NCBI GenBank assembly: GCA_035235625.1
Contig: CP141143.1
Location: 45,307,178 to 45,371,177 of the forward strand
Length of the DNA stretch: 64,000 nucleotides
Reading direction: 5' to 3'
Origin: Saururus chinensis
Lineage: Eukaryota; Streptophyta; Magnoliopsida; Piperales; Saururaceae
Part shown: one piece after another, positions 10,202 to 21,258 of the stretch
How the letters are laid out: every line of letters starts with the position of its first letter
Numbering within the stretch: the stretch's first letter is position 1
Program-made: the position numbers and the translations under genes
Notes under the pieces: generated by a model
The model's database searches: none
Told to the model about the DNA's origin: nothing
Seen by the model: only the letters and a program-made list of their open reading frames with translations

Positions 10202-11179
10202 TGTAGAGTGGCCAGAGCAGCGGAAGCGCAGTGGGAGGGGGTTGGCGCACCAATCAAAAATCAATTCTTTAATTAATCTACAAAGAAAGCATGCATAGAT
10301 ATACCATCAATAAGCAATAATCATATTCCAATCAATGAATCAAGCAAATTGGAATTCAATATGGCACAAAATACGAATTGACCTTGGTTGTCCCGCCCTT
10401 GCACGCCCTCCAATAGATCAGCCCTTGCATGCCAATCACAAGAAACAACAAGCAAAGTAAAGGAGAAGTACCTCTATGTGTTGATCCTTTGCAAGCCCTT
10501 TCCTTGGATTGAATTCTCAGCAGAGATTGCCCCAAAACCCTTTGATTTCAATGCTCCAACCAGCAAGGATGGTCACCACCTTCGTTAACCTCATCAAGGA
10601 TCAAAGGAGAGGAGAGGAGGGCAGACAGCAAGGATTTTCTCCAATCCAAGGGGCTGGCTGCACTTGAGAAAGAGGGAGAGGAGGGGTGGCTGATTGGGAG
10701 AGGAGAGGAACATGAGGAGGGGCGAACCACTAGGGCAGCCCCTCTCCTTTCCCTCTTTCCTCTTTTCGGTGGGCTTCAATTGGGCTTTCTTTGTGGGCTG
10801 TCTCTACAACGAATTCCGGCTTAAAACAAGAAGGTCAGACACAATGGGAGCTGGCTCTGTCGCTCAGAGCCCGCGGAGGCCTGAACGCCCTACATACGGC
10901 CAAGCCTGCGACAGGGTTAACCCCTCGCTAACCACAGGTCCCACCCTCGACACTTGATTCGCGCATCTGGGCCCCACAACGTGTTAATGCACTACCTAGA
11001 TGTATGCCTAGCGTACGTGTGTGATGTAGATGGGTCTCAATCAAATTATTGTAATGAGGGCACATGTGGGGTCGGCGTGACTACCCCCACCACCCTTGGA
11101 CCCCTTGGCCCATACCGGTTCACCCGGACCGCGACATCGTTGGACTAAACTGGGCCCAAGCTCATATCATGGTCCAACA
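10202..11179 (-). repeat. 3' LTR of the copia element
   Basis: The plus strand runs from TGTAGAGTGGCC to GGTCCAACA, 978 bp with TG...CA ends. The right edge abuts the polypurine tract and the left edge matches the start of the LTR stub at 25,340. The open frames inside are not supported as genes. Confidence 0.8.
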
Positions 11180-11190
11180 TCCCCCACTAT
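11180..11190 (-). other. Polypurine tract of the copia element
   Basis: The minus strand reads ATAGTGGGGGA directly followed by TGTTGG, the LTR start. This is the expected primer for plus-strand DNA synthesis. Confidence 0.75.
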
Positions 11191-11226
11191 GGGTAAAGGG
11201 CTCATATGGTCCAATAACGACTTGCG

Positions 11227-11956
11227 CTAGTCCTGTCGAAGACGAATGCTATGAGCATGCTTAGAAAATAGATCCGTCGTTAAGGCCTTAGTGAACGGAT
11301 CAACCGACATCTCAGTAGTAAGAAGATGACTTACAGTCACTTTTCCCCTTTGTAGCATGTTGAAGATATAATAGTAATGCACCTCAATGTGCTTACCTCT
11401 GGCACTGATCTCCCCATTCTTGAGTGTCGACACTGTTGCTAGATTATCACAATACATCTGGATAGGAGCATCAGTCTAGCCTTCTAGCCCCAATCTTGCT
11501 AGAAACTCCTTTTATCCATACCACTTGGGAAGCTGCAATACTGCATGCATAAAACTCAGCTTTCATCGTAGACTTAGAAACACTCTTCTGTTTCTTGCTT
11601 GCCCACGATATAATACCGCCTCCGAACATGAAGACATATCCAGCAATGGATTTCCTGTCATCTGGATCCCCAGCATAGTTTGAATCACTATATCCAGCCA
11701 ATGACAGACTTTCCGCATAATAGGTGAGTTTTAAACTCTTTGTCCCTAAAAGGTACCGAAATACCCTCTTCACTGTTTGCCAATGCTGAAGACCAAGGTC
11801 TGCTTGGTAACAGCTTAACAAGCTTACTACAAAACTCAAATCAGGCCGAGTACAGGTCATGATATACATCAAGTTGCCAATAGCATGTGCATATGGCACT
11901 GACTCCATCCAGAGTCGATCTTCCTCTGTTCGAGGTGCCATATTCTTAGACAACAT
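11227..11956 (-). pseudogene. RNase H and RT C-terminus of the copia polyprotein, broken
   Basis: The segment 11471-11956 carries PYAHAIGNLMYIMTCTRPDL, the copia YxxxVGxLMYxxxxTRPDI signature, then LAGYSDSNYAGDPDDRKSIA and WASKKQKSVSKST, standard copia RNase H. The segment 11227-11457 completes it with MYCDNLATVS, KHIEVHYYYI and DPFTKAL, and ends about 40 bp before the polypurine tract. One stop or frame change lies at 11458-11470. RNase H would degrade RNA in the RNA-DNA hybrid. Confidence 0.85.
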
Positions 11957-13150
11957 TGTACCCTTGTAAATAGGGGATTTAATGGTTTTCCAACCAATGA
12001 CATTGAAGCGTTTGAGAACGCTTTCTATGTATGATTATTGAGATATACTGAGCTTCCTAGCCTTTCTATCTCTGTCAATTTTCATTACAAGGATGTAGGA
12101 TGCCTCACCCATGTCTTTCATCTCAAATTGGGTTTTGAGTCATTCCTTTAAATTGACTATCATACTAAGGTCATTCCCCATCAAGAGTATGTCATCTACA
12201 TACAAAGACAACATCATATACCTAGCCCCATCCCAGAAGGTATAGACATAATGATTGTGTTCATTTACTGTGAATTCATACTCACTAATCACCTTGTGAA
12301 AAGTGAAGTACTATTGCCTGGGAGATTGTTTTAGGCCATACAATGATTTTATGAGCTAGCACACCTTGTGTTCCTCTATAGGAACTACGAAACCCTCAGG
12401 CTGTTCCATGTAAATCTCCTTCTCTAAATCTCCATTTAGGAAGGCAATCTTTACATGCATTTAGTGTAGCTCTAAATCATACTATGCAATGCATGCTAAG
12501 AGACATCTAATCGAGTCAAATCTTGACACCGGTGAGTATGTCTCTTTAAAGTCCATCCCATACACTTGGGTGAACCCTTGGCCACTAATCTCGCTTTGTA
12601 CTTATCTATAGACCCATCAGCCTTAAGCTTCTTTTTGAAGTTCTATTTACACCCAATGAGCTTTTGCCCTTCAGGTAGATCCACTATCTCCCAGACCTTC
12701 TTCTTTAGGATAGAGTCCATCTCTTTCTGAACAACAACCTAATATTCTTGAGCATCTGGAAGACTTAAAGCTTGCTCAAAGGTAATCGGGGAATCTAGAA
12801 TGGGTTCATCTAACATGATGTTGTCCTCCCCTAGCATTGTATAGAAGTCCCTCAATAGTGTTGAAGGTCTTCTTTCCCTCAATGCTCTAGGTTCAGGTTC
12901 AGTTTGGTTTTGATCTTATCAAATTACTTCCTCTGGGGAAGTGCTAAGACTAGCCTCTTTAACCACCTCGAATAAATCGAGTCTTTTGTTAGGTATTTTA
13001 GGGTTTAATTATTCTTCTAAGAAATAAGCATCTCTAGATTCAATTACCCCCACAGTCCCATCCGTGTGGGGAACCACGAATCGGTACCCCTTAGAGTGGT
13101 CACAGTAACCAATAAAGTTGCACTTTATGGTCTTGGAGTCTAGCTTTGAC
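11957..13150 (-). pseudogene. Reverse transcriptase and integrase C-terminus of the copia polyprotein, broken
   Basis: On the minus strand the RT catalytic motif LYVDDILLMG lies at the complement of about 12,182-12,205 (YVDD at 12191-12202). Downstream in element sense is the KDMGEASYIL-like motif. Upstream are recognisable fragments of the copia RT fingers. Near 13,000-13,150 the reading gives an IGY/KGYRF-type motif from the integrase C-terminus. Many stops are present. The sequence is interrupted at 13,150 by the LTR element; beyond it the integrase resumes at 18,389 in agreement with one continuous ancestral frame. Confidence 0.75.
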
Positions 13151-13155
13151 CTATG

Positions 13156-13525
13156 TGTTGTGAACGTCCTAGGGGCTGCCAGGGGCTACCACTGGGGGCC
13201 ACATATTAGGGTAATTAGTGTTTTTATATAATAAGGGCACTTAGGTAATTAGGTTAATTAGGTAATTAGTGCTTTCTTTTAATTATGCTAATGGGCCTTA
13301 GGTGCTTGTTAGTGAGCCCACTTAGCTAGTCTATTTAAATGTAAGGGTTGCACCCTAATTGAGTTTATTGAATGAATTATCTCTTGTCTGACTGTCTCTT
13401 CTTCTCCCTTGCCTCTCCTCCCTGTCCGGCGGCCATGCCACTCCTTCCCCCCTTTTCAGGCCTTCCTGCGCCGCTCCCTTCTCATTACCAGCTAGCCAGG
13501 CCGTTGTGCCACTCCAGGCACAACA
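13156..13525 (+). repeat. 5' LTR of the nested non-autonomous element
   Basis: It begins TGTTGTGAACGTCCTAGG and ends GGCACAACA, 370 bp. It matches 18023-18383 nearly throughout, apart from small indels near 13,215-13,245. The text CTATTTAAATG at about 13,331 is a likely TATA region. Confidence 0.85.
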
Positions 13526-13526
13526 T

Positions 13527-13538
13527 TGGTATCAGAGC
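13527..13538 (+). other. Primer binding site, initiator tRNA-Met
   Basis: TGGTATCAGAGC is an exact complement of the plant tRNA-iMet 3' end. It lies one base after the LTR end. Confidence 0.9.
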
Positions 13539-14211
13539 CATTGATCGCTGGACACCACACTTGCCAGAGCCACCGGATCTGCCACCGTTGTTGCCCGATG
13601 TTCAGCCCTTTGCTGATCTGACATCACTACCCTTGCCAGCTCCGGCCAGTCCCCGAATGGCACCACCTCCCTCCGTCATTGACTGCAAGGCCACCGTCTT
13701 GCTGCTGCCCACGCAGGGAACCGTGCAATCTGATCCGGCCACATCCGTTGTCGCCACGTCGTTGTTCCACCCTTCCAAGGCTGGCCGGGTGCGGCTTACA
13801 TCCAAGTCCATTGCCAGGCAGGACACCACTTGTGGGGTCAACTCCGGGAAGCTGCTCGGAAAACCAGACTTTTCCCAGGCCACAAATGAGCACACTAGCA
13901 GCCAACCGCTTCTGCAAGGATGGCCGCATGCTTTTCAAGTTATAGAGGAATCACTCCTCCCAGTTACGACCACCAACCAGCGCCGCATGCCGCCACTGGC
14001 CCAGGCACCGGGAATCATCACTAGATTTCTGTCCCTGCTCTCCGCCACTGATTTACACATGCCGAAGCCGCCAGATCCTACACCATTGTTGACCAAGGCT
14101 CAGCCCTTCACTAATCTACCAGCGCCTAGGTTTGCTCGACTCCTCCACCGAGGGGGACGGGAAGAAGAAGCGGAAGCGCGACGCCAGCTCCACCTCCTAC
14201 TATGGCATGCA
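13539..14211 (+). CDS. Proline-rich open frame of the nested element, no known function
   Basis: An open frame beginning in the LTR (ATG at 13,372) runs across the primer site and internal region to 14,286, but its end lies in the solo LTR, so only about 13,539-14,211 belongs to the element interior. It is rich in Pro, Leu and Ala. It holds two diverged copies of one motif, PEPPDLPPLLPDVQPF and PKPPDPTPLLTKAQPF, about 170 residues apart, so part of the region was duplicated. No gag or enzyme motif is seen. It might be a decayed gag leader or only open by base bias. It has no stop over about 280 codons, but the high GC content makes that less telling. Confidence 0.25.
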
Positions 14212-14216
14212 GAACC

Positions 14217-15880
14217 TGTAATAACCCTAATTTCTAACACGATCTTCTTATATATTTTGTTATTAAATTTCCTGAGTGTTGGTTAGAGCTCGTGGAGACG
14301 AGTGTAACAAGTTGTAAAACGCGTAAATTGGAGGTCGGGAACAAAAGTTACGACATCGGGAAATGTGTTCTTTTGGCAGGACCCACTTTTAAAATATGGG
14401 TAAATTGGTTCATAAGTGGTCTAGTCTCATAGGGCTCGTCAATACGAGCTCAACGGTACCTAGAACGCGCAAAACCGAGTTCAGGATAGGAAGTTACAAT
14501 TTTTTGAAATTTTATAGAAATTAAAATGAATAATAAATATTTTTTCGGATCGGCTCGGCTCGGCGCGGAGCAGTGTGCTGCTCAGCCACGCAGTGTGCGC
14601 TGGATGCGTGCATCACATGTGACAAATGAGCGTGACGAGCGCTTGTTCGCATGACAAACGCTCATTCGTCATGCGCGCCCATCAGTTCTGGTGGTGCTAG
14701 TGGGCACCAGCCAGTTTCTGCTATGGTGCCCACCGGAATATGCCTTCTCCTCCCCAATTTATACCCTTCTCCGGCCATTTTTCACCCACATCCGATTTTC
14801 AACCTTTTTCACTGTTTTCACCTTTCCCGACCCGTTTTAAGTCTGAATTACACGTTCCAAGACCCGTTTCCTACTAAATTAAGGGTGCTCTACGCACCGG
14901 AAGGGTTATTTTCTCAAGACGACCCCTCTAAGACCTTGAAAAACGTGCCCTTTCTCTAATCTTCCCCTTTCGTCTTTTTATTGTTTCCGTACCATTTCCA
15001 ACTCTTTTTAGCCCGTTCCAAAGCCCTACCCTACTAAATCAAGGGCATTCTATGGGTTGGAGTGGTTATTCTGTCGAAATTCTCACTCGAAGGCTAATAT
15101 CGTAAGGAGGGACTTTCTTTACTCTACGAGGAGATTTCGTTATATTTTGCACATGTTATAGTTAGGTAGCTTTAAATTCTAATCGTATGCAGAGATTTTT
15201 ACTCGCCAAAGTTTTACTAAAAGTTTTCTGTTACCTTTATGAAAACAAAGCTCTGTCTTTAAAATCATCTCCTCTTTTCGAAAAATTCCTCCGAGTTTTG
15301 GGTAATCGTACCATCTGGATAGTTCTCGGTTCCTCGGAACTAAGAATTATTATGATTTTGGATACCGCCAAATTTGGCATCTGGCGCACACAGGACTGGG
15401 ATATCATGGGTAAATTCCTTTCCTTCTGTCTCCCGTTGCCCCATGAGCGCGGGTGTAAGTCGTCTGGTATCGTGACATTCTATAATCGTGTTTTTAGATT
15501 TTTCGTATGATTTCAAAAGAAAGATGGCATAATATTTTCTTATGTGCACGAAGCATATTCTTAGAACTTAAATTCAACCTACTGAGTATGAATTTACTCA
15601 CCCCCCCTCAGATTCTGTAGGTGTATTACTCGAATCTGCAGGAGTCGATAAAGAGTTTCCTTAAATTACAGTCATGTACTGTTGTTTTTGTACTTTATGT
15701 AAATTATTGTGCTGACTAATGTATAAAGGCATGTGATGCCCGATTTTGGAAATCTTTGTATAATACAAAGTATGTTGTAATTACTGTTTTAGTACATGGT
15801 GATCCTTGGAAATTGTAATTAAATTTTGTTACGTTATCAAAAATTATTTTCTTTTATTTGAAAATATGAGGAACGTTACA
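14217..15880 (+). mobile_element. Solo LTR inside the nested element
   Basis: The segment starts TGTAATAACCC and ends GAACGTTACA, so it has TG...CA ends, and is flanked by a perfect 5-bp duplication, GAACC (14212-14216 and 15881-15885). It is 1,664 bp with no primer site, polypurine tract or coding domain, fitting an LTR left after recombination between two LTRs. The strand is assumed. Its AT-rich composition differs sharply from the GC-rich host element. The open frames within it lack family motifs. Confidence 0.85.
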
Positions 15881-15885
15881 GAACC

Positions 15886-18022
15886 AATTTCCCATCCAGG
15901 CCAAGGGCACGGTGGCTCCCGGCCTTGCACCGGTGGGGGCAGTAATGGCCCAGCTGCAGGCCCTCGTGCCGATGTAGGTCAGTGGCATGGGAAGTGGCGC
16001 GCGAGTGATTTCGCTGAGCACTCTCAAGGCAAGGACAATCTTCATGCTCCCACAGTCGTCGGCCATAGTGGGCCCCAGCAACCAGCCCCAATCAGGGCTT
16101 GGCAAGCAATCAGAGCCTCGCAATCTCCGCTGTGGGCCACCTGTGCTTCGCCCACAGCCAGAACCCCGAACGCCTCCTCCTCCACTGGATCACCTCCACC
16201 CCCGAGTGGAGTGTCCTTGATGCAACCTCCATCGTTGTGCAACTGCCTCACTGCGATCTCTACGGATCCATTCTCCCGTGTCCATGGCCGTCTTGGCGCT
16301 TGCATCGACACTAGAGCACAAGCAGTGATTTTATGGGGGAACCGGGCCAAGAGTGTTTCCCTCGGTCCCGGCAGTAGCGGCCCAGTTTGTCACCTTCGTC
16401 GATGCCAGAATCAAATGGGTTCACAATGGGGTTTGGACCGCGGGGTGAGGAAGGAGAAGAAGCTCTACCCGCTCCTCGTCCTCTCCAAGCCCGGCAAGAC
16501 CCTGTCGTCTCAAGGCCCAGCTTGATTTTCCCATTCATGCTATCAAATTCCTCCGCTATTACCCCTCCATGTTCATCGAGTTCCACTAGGGAGCCTCTTC
16601 CACCCGCATGGGGAGCACTATTGAAAAGATTAAAAAGCCCTGCTGCTACTCCACCATTCTTCCTCTGTTTCATGCTCCACTCCCTCTCTGGATCCTATTG
16701 CGGCATTCTAGACTCAAACACCCTCTCATGCAAAAAATCATCGCCGGACTCCATGCCTTCCAGATTGAGCAGCTTCCCTGTTTCACAATCGAAAATAGGG
16801 GACGTGGCCTTCCAGCAATCTGGGCCATGGCAACGTTCGCCACGACGTACCCATGCTCCACCCACCACAAAATTCCTTGCATCCTCCTCCGGTCGCTGCT
16901 CAACCTCACAGAATCCGGCCAGCAACTTCTGTTTTGAGAACTGCGACTGATCCGGGATTTGCTTCCTAGAAATGGCAGTTCAGAATGAAGACGGGATCGC
17001 TGAAATTTCCACCATTGTTGGGTCGGATGATTAGTCGGCATCTTCTCCATCAAAACCGCTGCAATCTTCGACCCCAGGGAATTCCTTCCTTCACCAGCCG
17101 GCGGGGAAGGTTTTCCTTGGGAGATCTACGGGATTTCTAGAGAAGTTTTTCCTTGCTGGAGAAGATACCAGCCTGATCCCACGGGATTTCCCGTTCCCTT
17201 CGGATCTGATTTCGCTGATACTCCATCGGCTATTTTTGACAGACCGGCTCTTTAGGAAATCGTCTTGTGAAGGTTGTGCTGATGCACACATTCATTGGGT
17301 GAAAGAGGACCACAAGGCCGTCTGCATTAAGGAGGTCTCCTTCGTGCTCAAGTGGGCCCGCTCTATGATTGAGCTATGCCCCAGTTGAAGCTGAATTGCC
17401 ACACTCCTGATGGTCCACGAGTTCTGGACTCTTGTAGGGGGGCTGGCGGAGGTGCTTAATCTCTTTTCATGGTGGTTGTTCGGCTTTGTTGAGTATGTGA
17501 AGTCGAGCAAAGCGGAGATGAGATCGCTACCAGCTGTTCGTGAGCTGATCGATGAGTGGTGCACGCAATATGCCTTCTATGGGGAGACCGATGCCCTCTA
17601 TGGACCGACAATGGTGATGTTTGCTGCCCTCTGTGGGCCGACCATGGTGCTATCTGATGGCCTTTGTGGGCCGACCATGATGCTGTCTACTGATGCCCTC
17701 TGTGGGCAGTCTTGGGATACTCTGTAGTCATTAGGATGACCCCACTTGTTGGAGACTTGTGCTAACAATTTGCTTTGTCCTACATCCAACAAGTCGAGGC
17801 CGCTCCTTGCTCTGCCCTCGGTTCCATTAACTGCACTCCCATCATGTTTGTGCTGGCCTCTACATGTCTGCTTTTGAGTAGTGACCCACTATCTCCATCA
17901 TTCGGCGTGTCTCATCGATAGTTCCAGACCGGTTGTTCACAGTGGAGCTTTGGTGGGCCCAATGCCTGGAGTTTTAGGGCCACCTCGAGGATGAGGTGAC
18001 GCGCAAGCGAAGCGTGGTGGAT
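15886..18022. other. Internal region of the nested element, possible captured sequence
   Basis: This is 2.1 kb of GC-rich sequence with many overlapping open frames on both strands: 16,387-16,950 plus (187 codons, Ser/Pro-rich), 16,311-16,673 minus, and 16,670-17,053 minus. None shows a retrotransposon domain I can name. The minus-strand frames show FNLFNS and a FDCETGKLLNLEGMESGDD-like stretch that read like ordinary plant protein, but I cannot identify it. Near 17,960-18,015 a plus-strand HLEDEVTRKR motif resembles the end of Ty3/gypsy polyproteins. Captured host sequence is possible; so is a decayed gag. Confidence 0.4.
17593..17710 (+). repeat. In-frame minisatellite, about 33-36 bp x 3.5
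   Basis: Units start at 17593, 17626, 17659 and 17695 with the core GCCCTCTGTGGGCCGACCAT. Periods of 33, 33 and 36 keep the frame, giving repeats of an ALCGPTMVLSD-like peptide in the open frame 17,410-17,727. Confidence 0.8.
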
Positions 18023-18383
18023 AGTTGTTAATGCCCTAGGGGCTGCCAGGGGCTACCACTGGGGGCCACGTATTAGGGTTTTTATATAATAAGGGCATTT
18101 AGGTAATTAGGTTATTTAGGTAATTAGTGCTTTCTTTTAATTATTCTAATGGGCCTTAGATGCTTGTTAGTGAGCCCACTTAGCTAGTCTATTTAAATGT
18201 AAGGGTTGCGCCCTAATTGAGTTTATGGAATGAATTATCTCTTGTCTAACTGTCTCTTCTTCTCCCCTACCTCTCCTCCCTGTCCGGCAGCCATGCCGCT
18301 CCTTCCCCCCTTTCCCGGCCTTCCTGCACCACTCCCTTCTCATTACCACCTAGCCAGGCCATTGTGCCACTTTGGGCACAACA
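18023..18383 (+). repeat. 3' LTR of the nested non-autonomous element
   Basis: It begins AGTTGTTAATGCCCTAGG (aligned with TGTTGTGAACGTCCTAGG of the left copy, so its first base has probably changed from T) and ends GGCACAACA, 361 bp, followed by the target duplication CTATG. Confidence 0.85.
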
Positions 18384-18388
18384 CTATG

Positions 18389-19337
18389 CTGGTCAGGCAC
18401 CTTTACATGTGCCCTAGACCCCCACACTCTAAGATGCCCTAAGTTTGGACGTCTTCTCGTCCATAACTCATAAGGTGTCCGTTGGATTACCATTGTTGGT
18501 ACACAATATAGGAGGTACACGGTGGTGTCTAAAGCCTCACCCCAGAAGTTGGTTCCTAACTTAGAGTGATTTAACATGGACCTAACCATGTCCATAAGCA
18601 TCCGATTATGCGTTTCTACCACTCCATTTTGCTGTGGAGTGTATAGTAGGGTATACTGATGAACTATTTCCTAATTAGTACAATAGTCTTTAAACATATC
18701 AGAGGTATACTCACCACCCTTGTCAGTCCTCAGGATTTTTACTTTCCTGCTTAGCTGAGTCTATACCTCAGCTTTAAATTCCTTGAATTTATCTAAGGCA
18801 TCAGACTTCCTGCTTATTAAATACATGTACCCGTATCTTGAATAGTCATCTATGAACGTAATAAAATACGTCATTTCTCTGTGGGTTTGAACATTTAGGG
18901 GCTCACAGATGTCAGAATCTACCACCCCTAACAGTTCATTTGCCCTTTGTCCCTTTTGGAAGGATTGCCTGCTCATCTTACCCGTAAGCAATCCTCACAC
19001 AGACACGTAGGTCTTTGGATATTTTGAGTAACAACCCAGCGCTCGACATCCTATGTAGCTTGTCTACATTTACATGACACAATCGCATATGCCACAACAG
19101 GGCATCATCCACAGACAAAACAATATACTCAGAAGTGTATATTTCATTAGATTCAATTGAGTTCATTACATCTAAGCAGTATAATCCATCAACTAAAGAA
19201 GTAGTAAATAAAATGGTCCCACCCTTGCCCACAGTAGCCTTACTCCCCTTGAACCTAACTTCAAACCCCTTCTTGGTCAGAATTGGGATTGAAATCAGGT
19301 TCCTCCTGATAGAATGAGCAAAGAGTACATCAGTCAA
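18389..19337 (-). pseudogene. Integrase of the copia polyprotein, broken
   Basis: On the minus strand 18978-19337 holds the pre-integrase zinc region (LLWHMRLCHVNVDKLHRMSS). The segment 18761-18991 holds the first catalytic Asp region (VVDSDICEPLNV) and FITFIDDYSRYGYMYLI. A GGEYTS motif with the second Asp lies near 18,700, and 18350-18622 starts just after the catalytic Glu region with VETHNRMLMDMVRSML and continues FWGEALDTTVYLLY. Several stops separate these parts. Integrase preceding RT identifies Ty1/copia. The frame is cut at 18,389 by the nested element. Confidence 0.85.
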
Positions 19338-19357
19338 GATAAGAGTAGACCCATCCT

Positions 19358-19540
19358 TCAGGGAATCATGTAGCTCCCCATAGCCTCCACCTCGCAGTAT
19401 GTGTTATTCCCCATGAAGACTTTGTTTTGGCCAGGCATGAGGTTGACCATCTCGCCCTTGGTTCCCGTAGAGTGGGCAACATGCACTATAGCTCTTGAGT
19501 CTAGCCACCAAGTCTTCTCCTTCATGTCAGTGATCATCAC
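19358..19540 (-). pseudogene. Aspartic protease of the copia polyprotein, mutated
   Basis: A 60-codon open stretch reads KTWWLDSRAIVHVAHS, the copia protease active-site region. The family motif is D-S-G-A/C; here the Gly is Arg (complement of 19493-19495). The catalytic Asp is kept (complement of 19499-19501), but the glycine loop is needed, so activity is unlikely. It follows gag and precedes integrase, as expected. Confidence 0.8.
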
Positions 19541-19603
19541 TTTAGAGACAACACAAACAATCTCCTTGCTCTTTCCCTTGTCATTGCTTGAATGGTCATC
19601 CTT

Positions 19604-20040
19604 CTAGGGATAGTTAGCCTTGAAGTGGCCCACCTGGCCACACTTAAAACATGCACCTTTGGGTTTGTCATTCCATTTTCTAGTGTCCTTGTTCTGAGGC
19701 TTCTTTCCCTTCTTCCTCAAGGATTTCTTAGAGGAACCAAGCCCTTGTCCACCTTTCTTGTCCCCACCAGAGTTATGTGTTAGGTTGGCAGTAGTAGCAC
19801 CCCTAAAAGCCTTCACATGGTTCATCCTTTCTTGCTCAAGATTTAGCTTGGCAGTCAGAGCCTCCATTGTGATCTCCTAGTCACTTATATTCAGATAGAT
19901 TACTACACTCTCTCAAGATTTGGGAAGGTTGTTCAACACTGTAGGTACTTAGATTCTCTCAGAGATGGGGTCCTCCAGTATCTCCAGGTCATCAGCAATG
20001 ATGGACATGGCACTCAGATGCCCATTCACATCATCTCCCT
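19604..20040 (-). pseudogene. Gag C-terminal part with zinc knuckle, copia element
   Basis: The open part 19604-19867 starts MEALTAKLNLEQERMN, continues with a basic KKGGQGLGSSKKSLRKKGKK stretch, and ends in a CFKCGQVGHFKANYP knuckle. The last Cys of Cx2Cx4Hx4C is Tyr here. Upstream to about 20,040 the reading contains DDLEILEDPISERI and TVLNNLPKS, typical of copia gag, broken by stops. The N-terminal half of gag is missing; the homology stops at about 20,040. Confidence 0.75.
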
Positions 20041-20540
20041 CCCTTATTTAGGGTTTCCTTATTTATAATCACCTAAATTAGGGTTTGGGTCACTTTCCAA
20101 AAATAACCCTAGCTACCCCCTTAACCACCTTAAGGAAGTAACCCTAATTAGGTTTATCTGGGTGTTTTATAATTTTAGAATTTCCAAAATACCATAATTA
20201 GCACTTAAACACAGCAACTAAACTATTTAGAGGTTGCTGGATTTTTAAATTTCTTTCCAGAAAATTTTTGTGCAAATTTACCAAAATGCCCCTTGGGCTA
20301 TTTTGGTCTTTGCCACCTTAAGGGCACACCAAAATTTTATCACAGCAACTTTACAAAGTTTATATCATAGGTAATAACAATTCTGAACAGAAAATAATTT
20401 TCAGGACACACAAGGCACGTGTAAATTGACCAGAATGCCCCTAGGGCTAAAACAATCAATTTACACCCTTACAATCAATAAAATTAATTTATTATAACAA
20501 TGTTGTGCACGATCACACATGATCCCCCAGACTTTACTTT
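20041..20540. other. Unassigned AT-rich stretch, probably copia leader
   Basis: No coding motif is visible. It shares phrases such as CCAAAATGCCCCT with the stretch at 25,060-25,100, which suggests both are leader of the same copia element, split by the chromovirus. This is inference. Confidence 0.35.
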
Positions 20541-20870
20541 ATTTCTTTTACTTCTTTACATTAAAACTATTTTCCTTTGTAATAGCGTAGTATTTGTTTG
20601 TTATTTGATTATGTAAATTATGATTGATTCAGTTAGTGGCCCCGGACTAGCTTGGCCCACTAATTGGTGTGTTTGCCTAGGGAACTGAGCTGGCTCACTG
20701 GGATTTGGCATAACTCCCTTGGTGACTAGTTGTCTCCTATAAGGGGCGAACTCCTTCTTTTGAGATTATGCAATTAAGGTTATTCAGAACTTCTCCCATT
20801 TCTTCCTTGTTTCTCCCCTTTCTCTACGCAAATCTCATTGATATCGATTGTGCCTACATCTGGCACATCA
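20541..20870 (+). repeat. 5' LTR of the chromovirus-like element (left edge uncertain)
   Basis: It ends in TCTGGCACATCA, immediately before a primer-site-like TTGGTAT. A CTCCTATAAGGGGCG box lies at about 20,734, matching in place CCCATAAAGGG near 7,660 in the related remnant. No second LTR is present to fix its start. Confidence 0.5.
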
Positions 20871-20871
20871 T

Positions 20872-21258
20872 TGGTATTGGAGGTTCATCAATCCCCGGTA
20901 ATGGCGCGAGGTAAGAAGGTTGCTGCCGCCCCTAAAGCACAGGCCATGAAGGAGATTGATGTTTCAGCGGACAGCCCTCCTGCAGCCGCAGACAGTCCTA
21001 CGCTAGCGCAACTTCTGGCCAAGATTGATTCCTTGACTCTAACGGTGGCACATCATTGGTATCGAAGCTTCATCGATCCCCGGCAATGGCGCAAGGTAAG
21101 TGGTTGCTGCCGCCCCTGAAGCACAGGCCACGAAGGAGACTGACGTTTCAGCAGACAGCCCTCCTGCAGTTGCCACTACCACTCCGGCAGCTATGGACGG
21201 TCCTATGCTAGCGGAACTGCTGGCCAAGATTGATTCCTTAACTCTAACGGTGGCACAG
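20872..21258 (+). repeat. Tandem duplication of primer site and gag start, offset 185 bp
   Basis: TTGGTAT...CCCCGG-AATGGCGC... occurs at 20871 and again at 21056. Each unit has a primer-like site (TGGTATTGGAGG at 20872, TGGTATCGAAGC at 21057) followed by the same gag start, including LAKIDSLTLTVA. The second unit has a small insertion (PATTTPAAMD region). Confidence 0.85.

Larger units (their letters stand above)
13156..18383 (+). mobile_element. Non-autonomous LTR retrotransposon nested in the copia element
   Basis: Two near-identical direct repeats (13156-13525 and 18023-18383) bound 4.5 kb. A 5-bp duplication, CTATG, lies at 13151-13155 and 18384-18388. The left LTR is followed at once by an exact tRNA-iMet primer site. 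The inside shows no RT, protease or integrase core; only a possible relic of a polyprotein tail (an LEDEV motif near 17,980) resembles pol. It is therefore a non-autonomous (LARD/TRIM-like) element, perhaps derived from the chromovirus-like families at 7.1 and 20.5 kb. A solo LTR is inserted at 14,217-15,880. Confidence 0.85.

Noticed and set aside
10388-11264. Short frames in the copia LTR
   Set aside because: They lie in an LTR and have no supporting motif.
13602-13945. Overlapping frames in the nested element, both strands
   Set aside because: GC-rich sequence with few stops by chance; no motif beyond the plus-strand proline-rich frame already noted.
15187-15549. Frames inside the solo LTR
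   Set aside because: No retrotransposon or host motif; they lie inside a TG...CA unit with target duplication.
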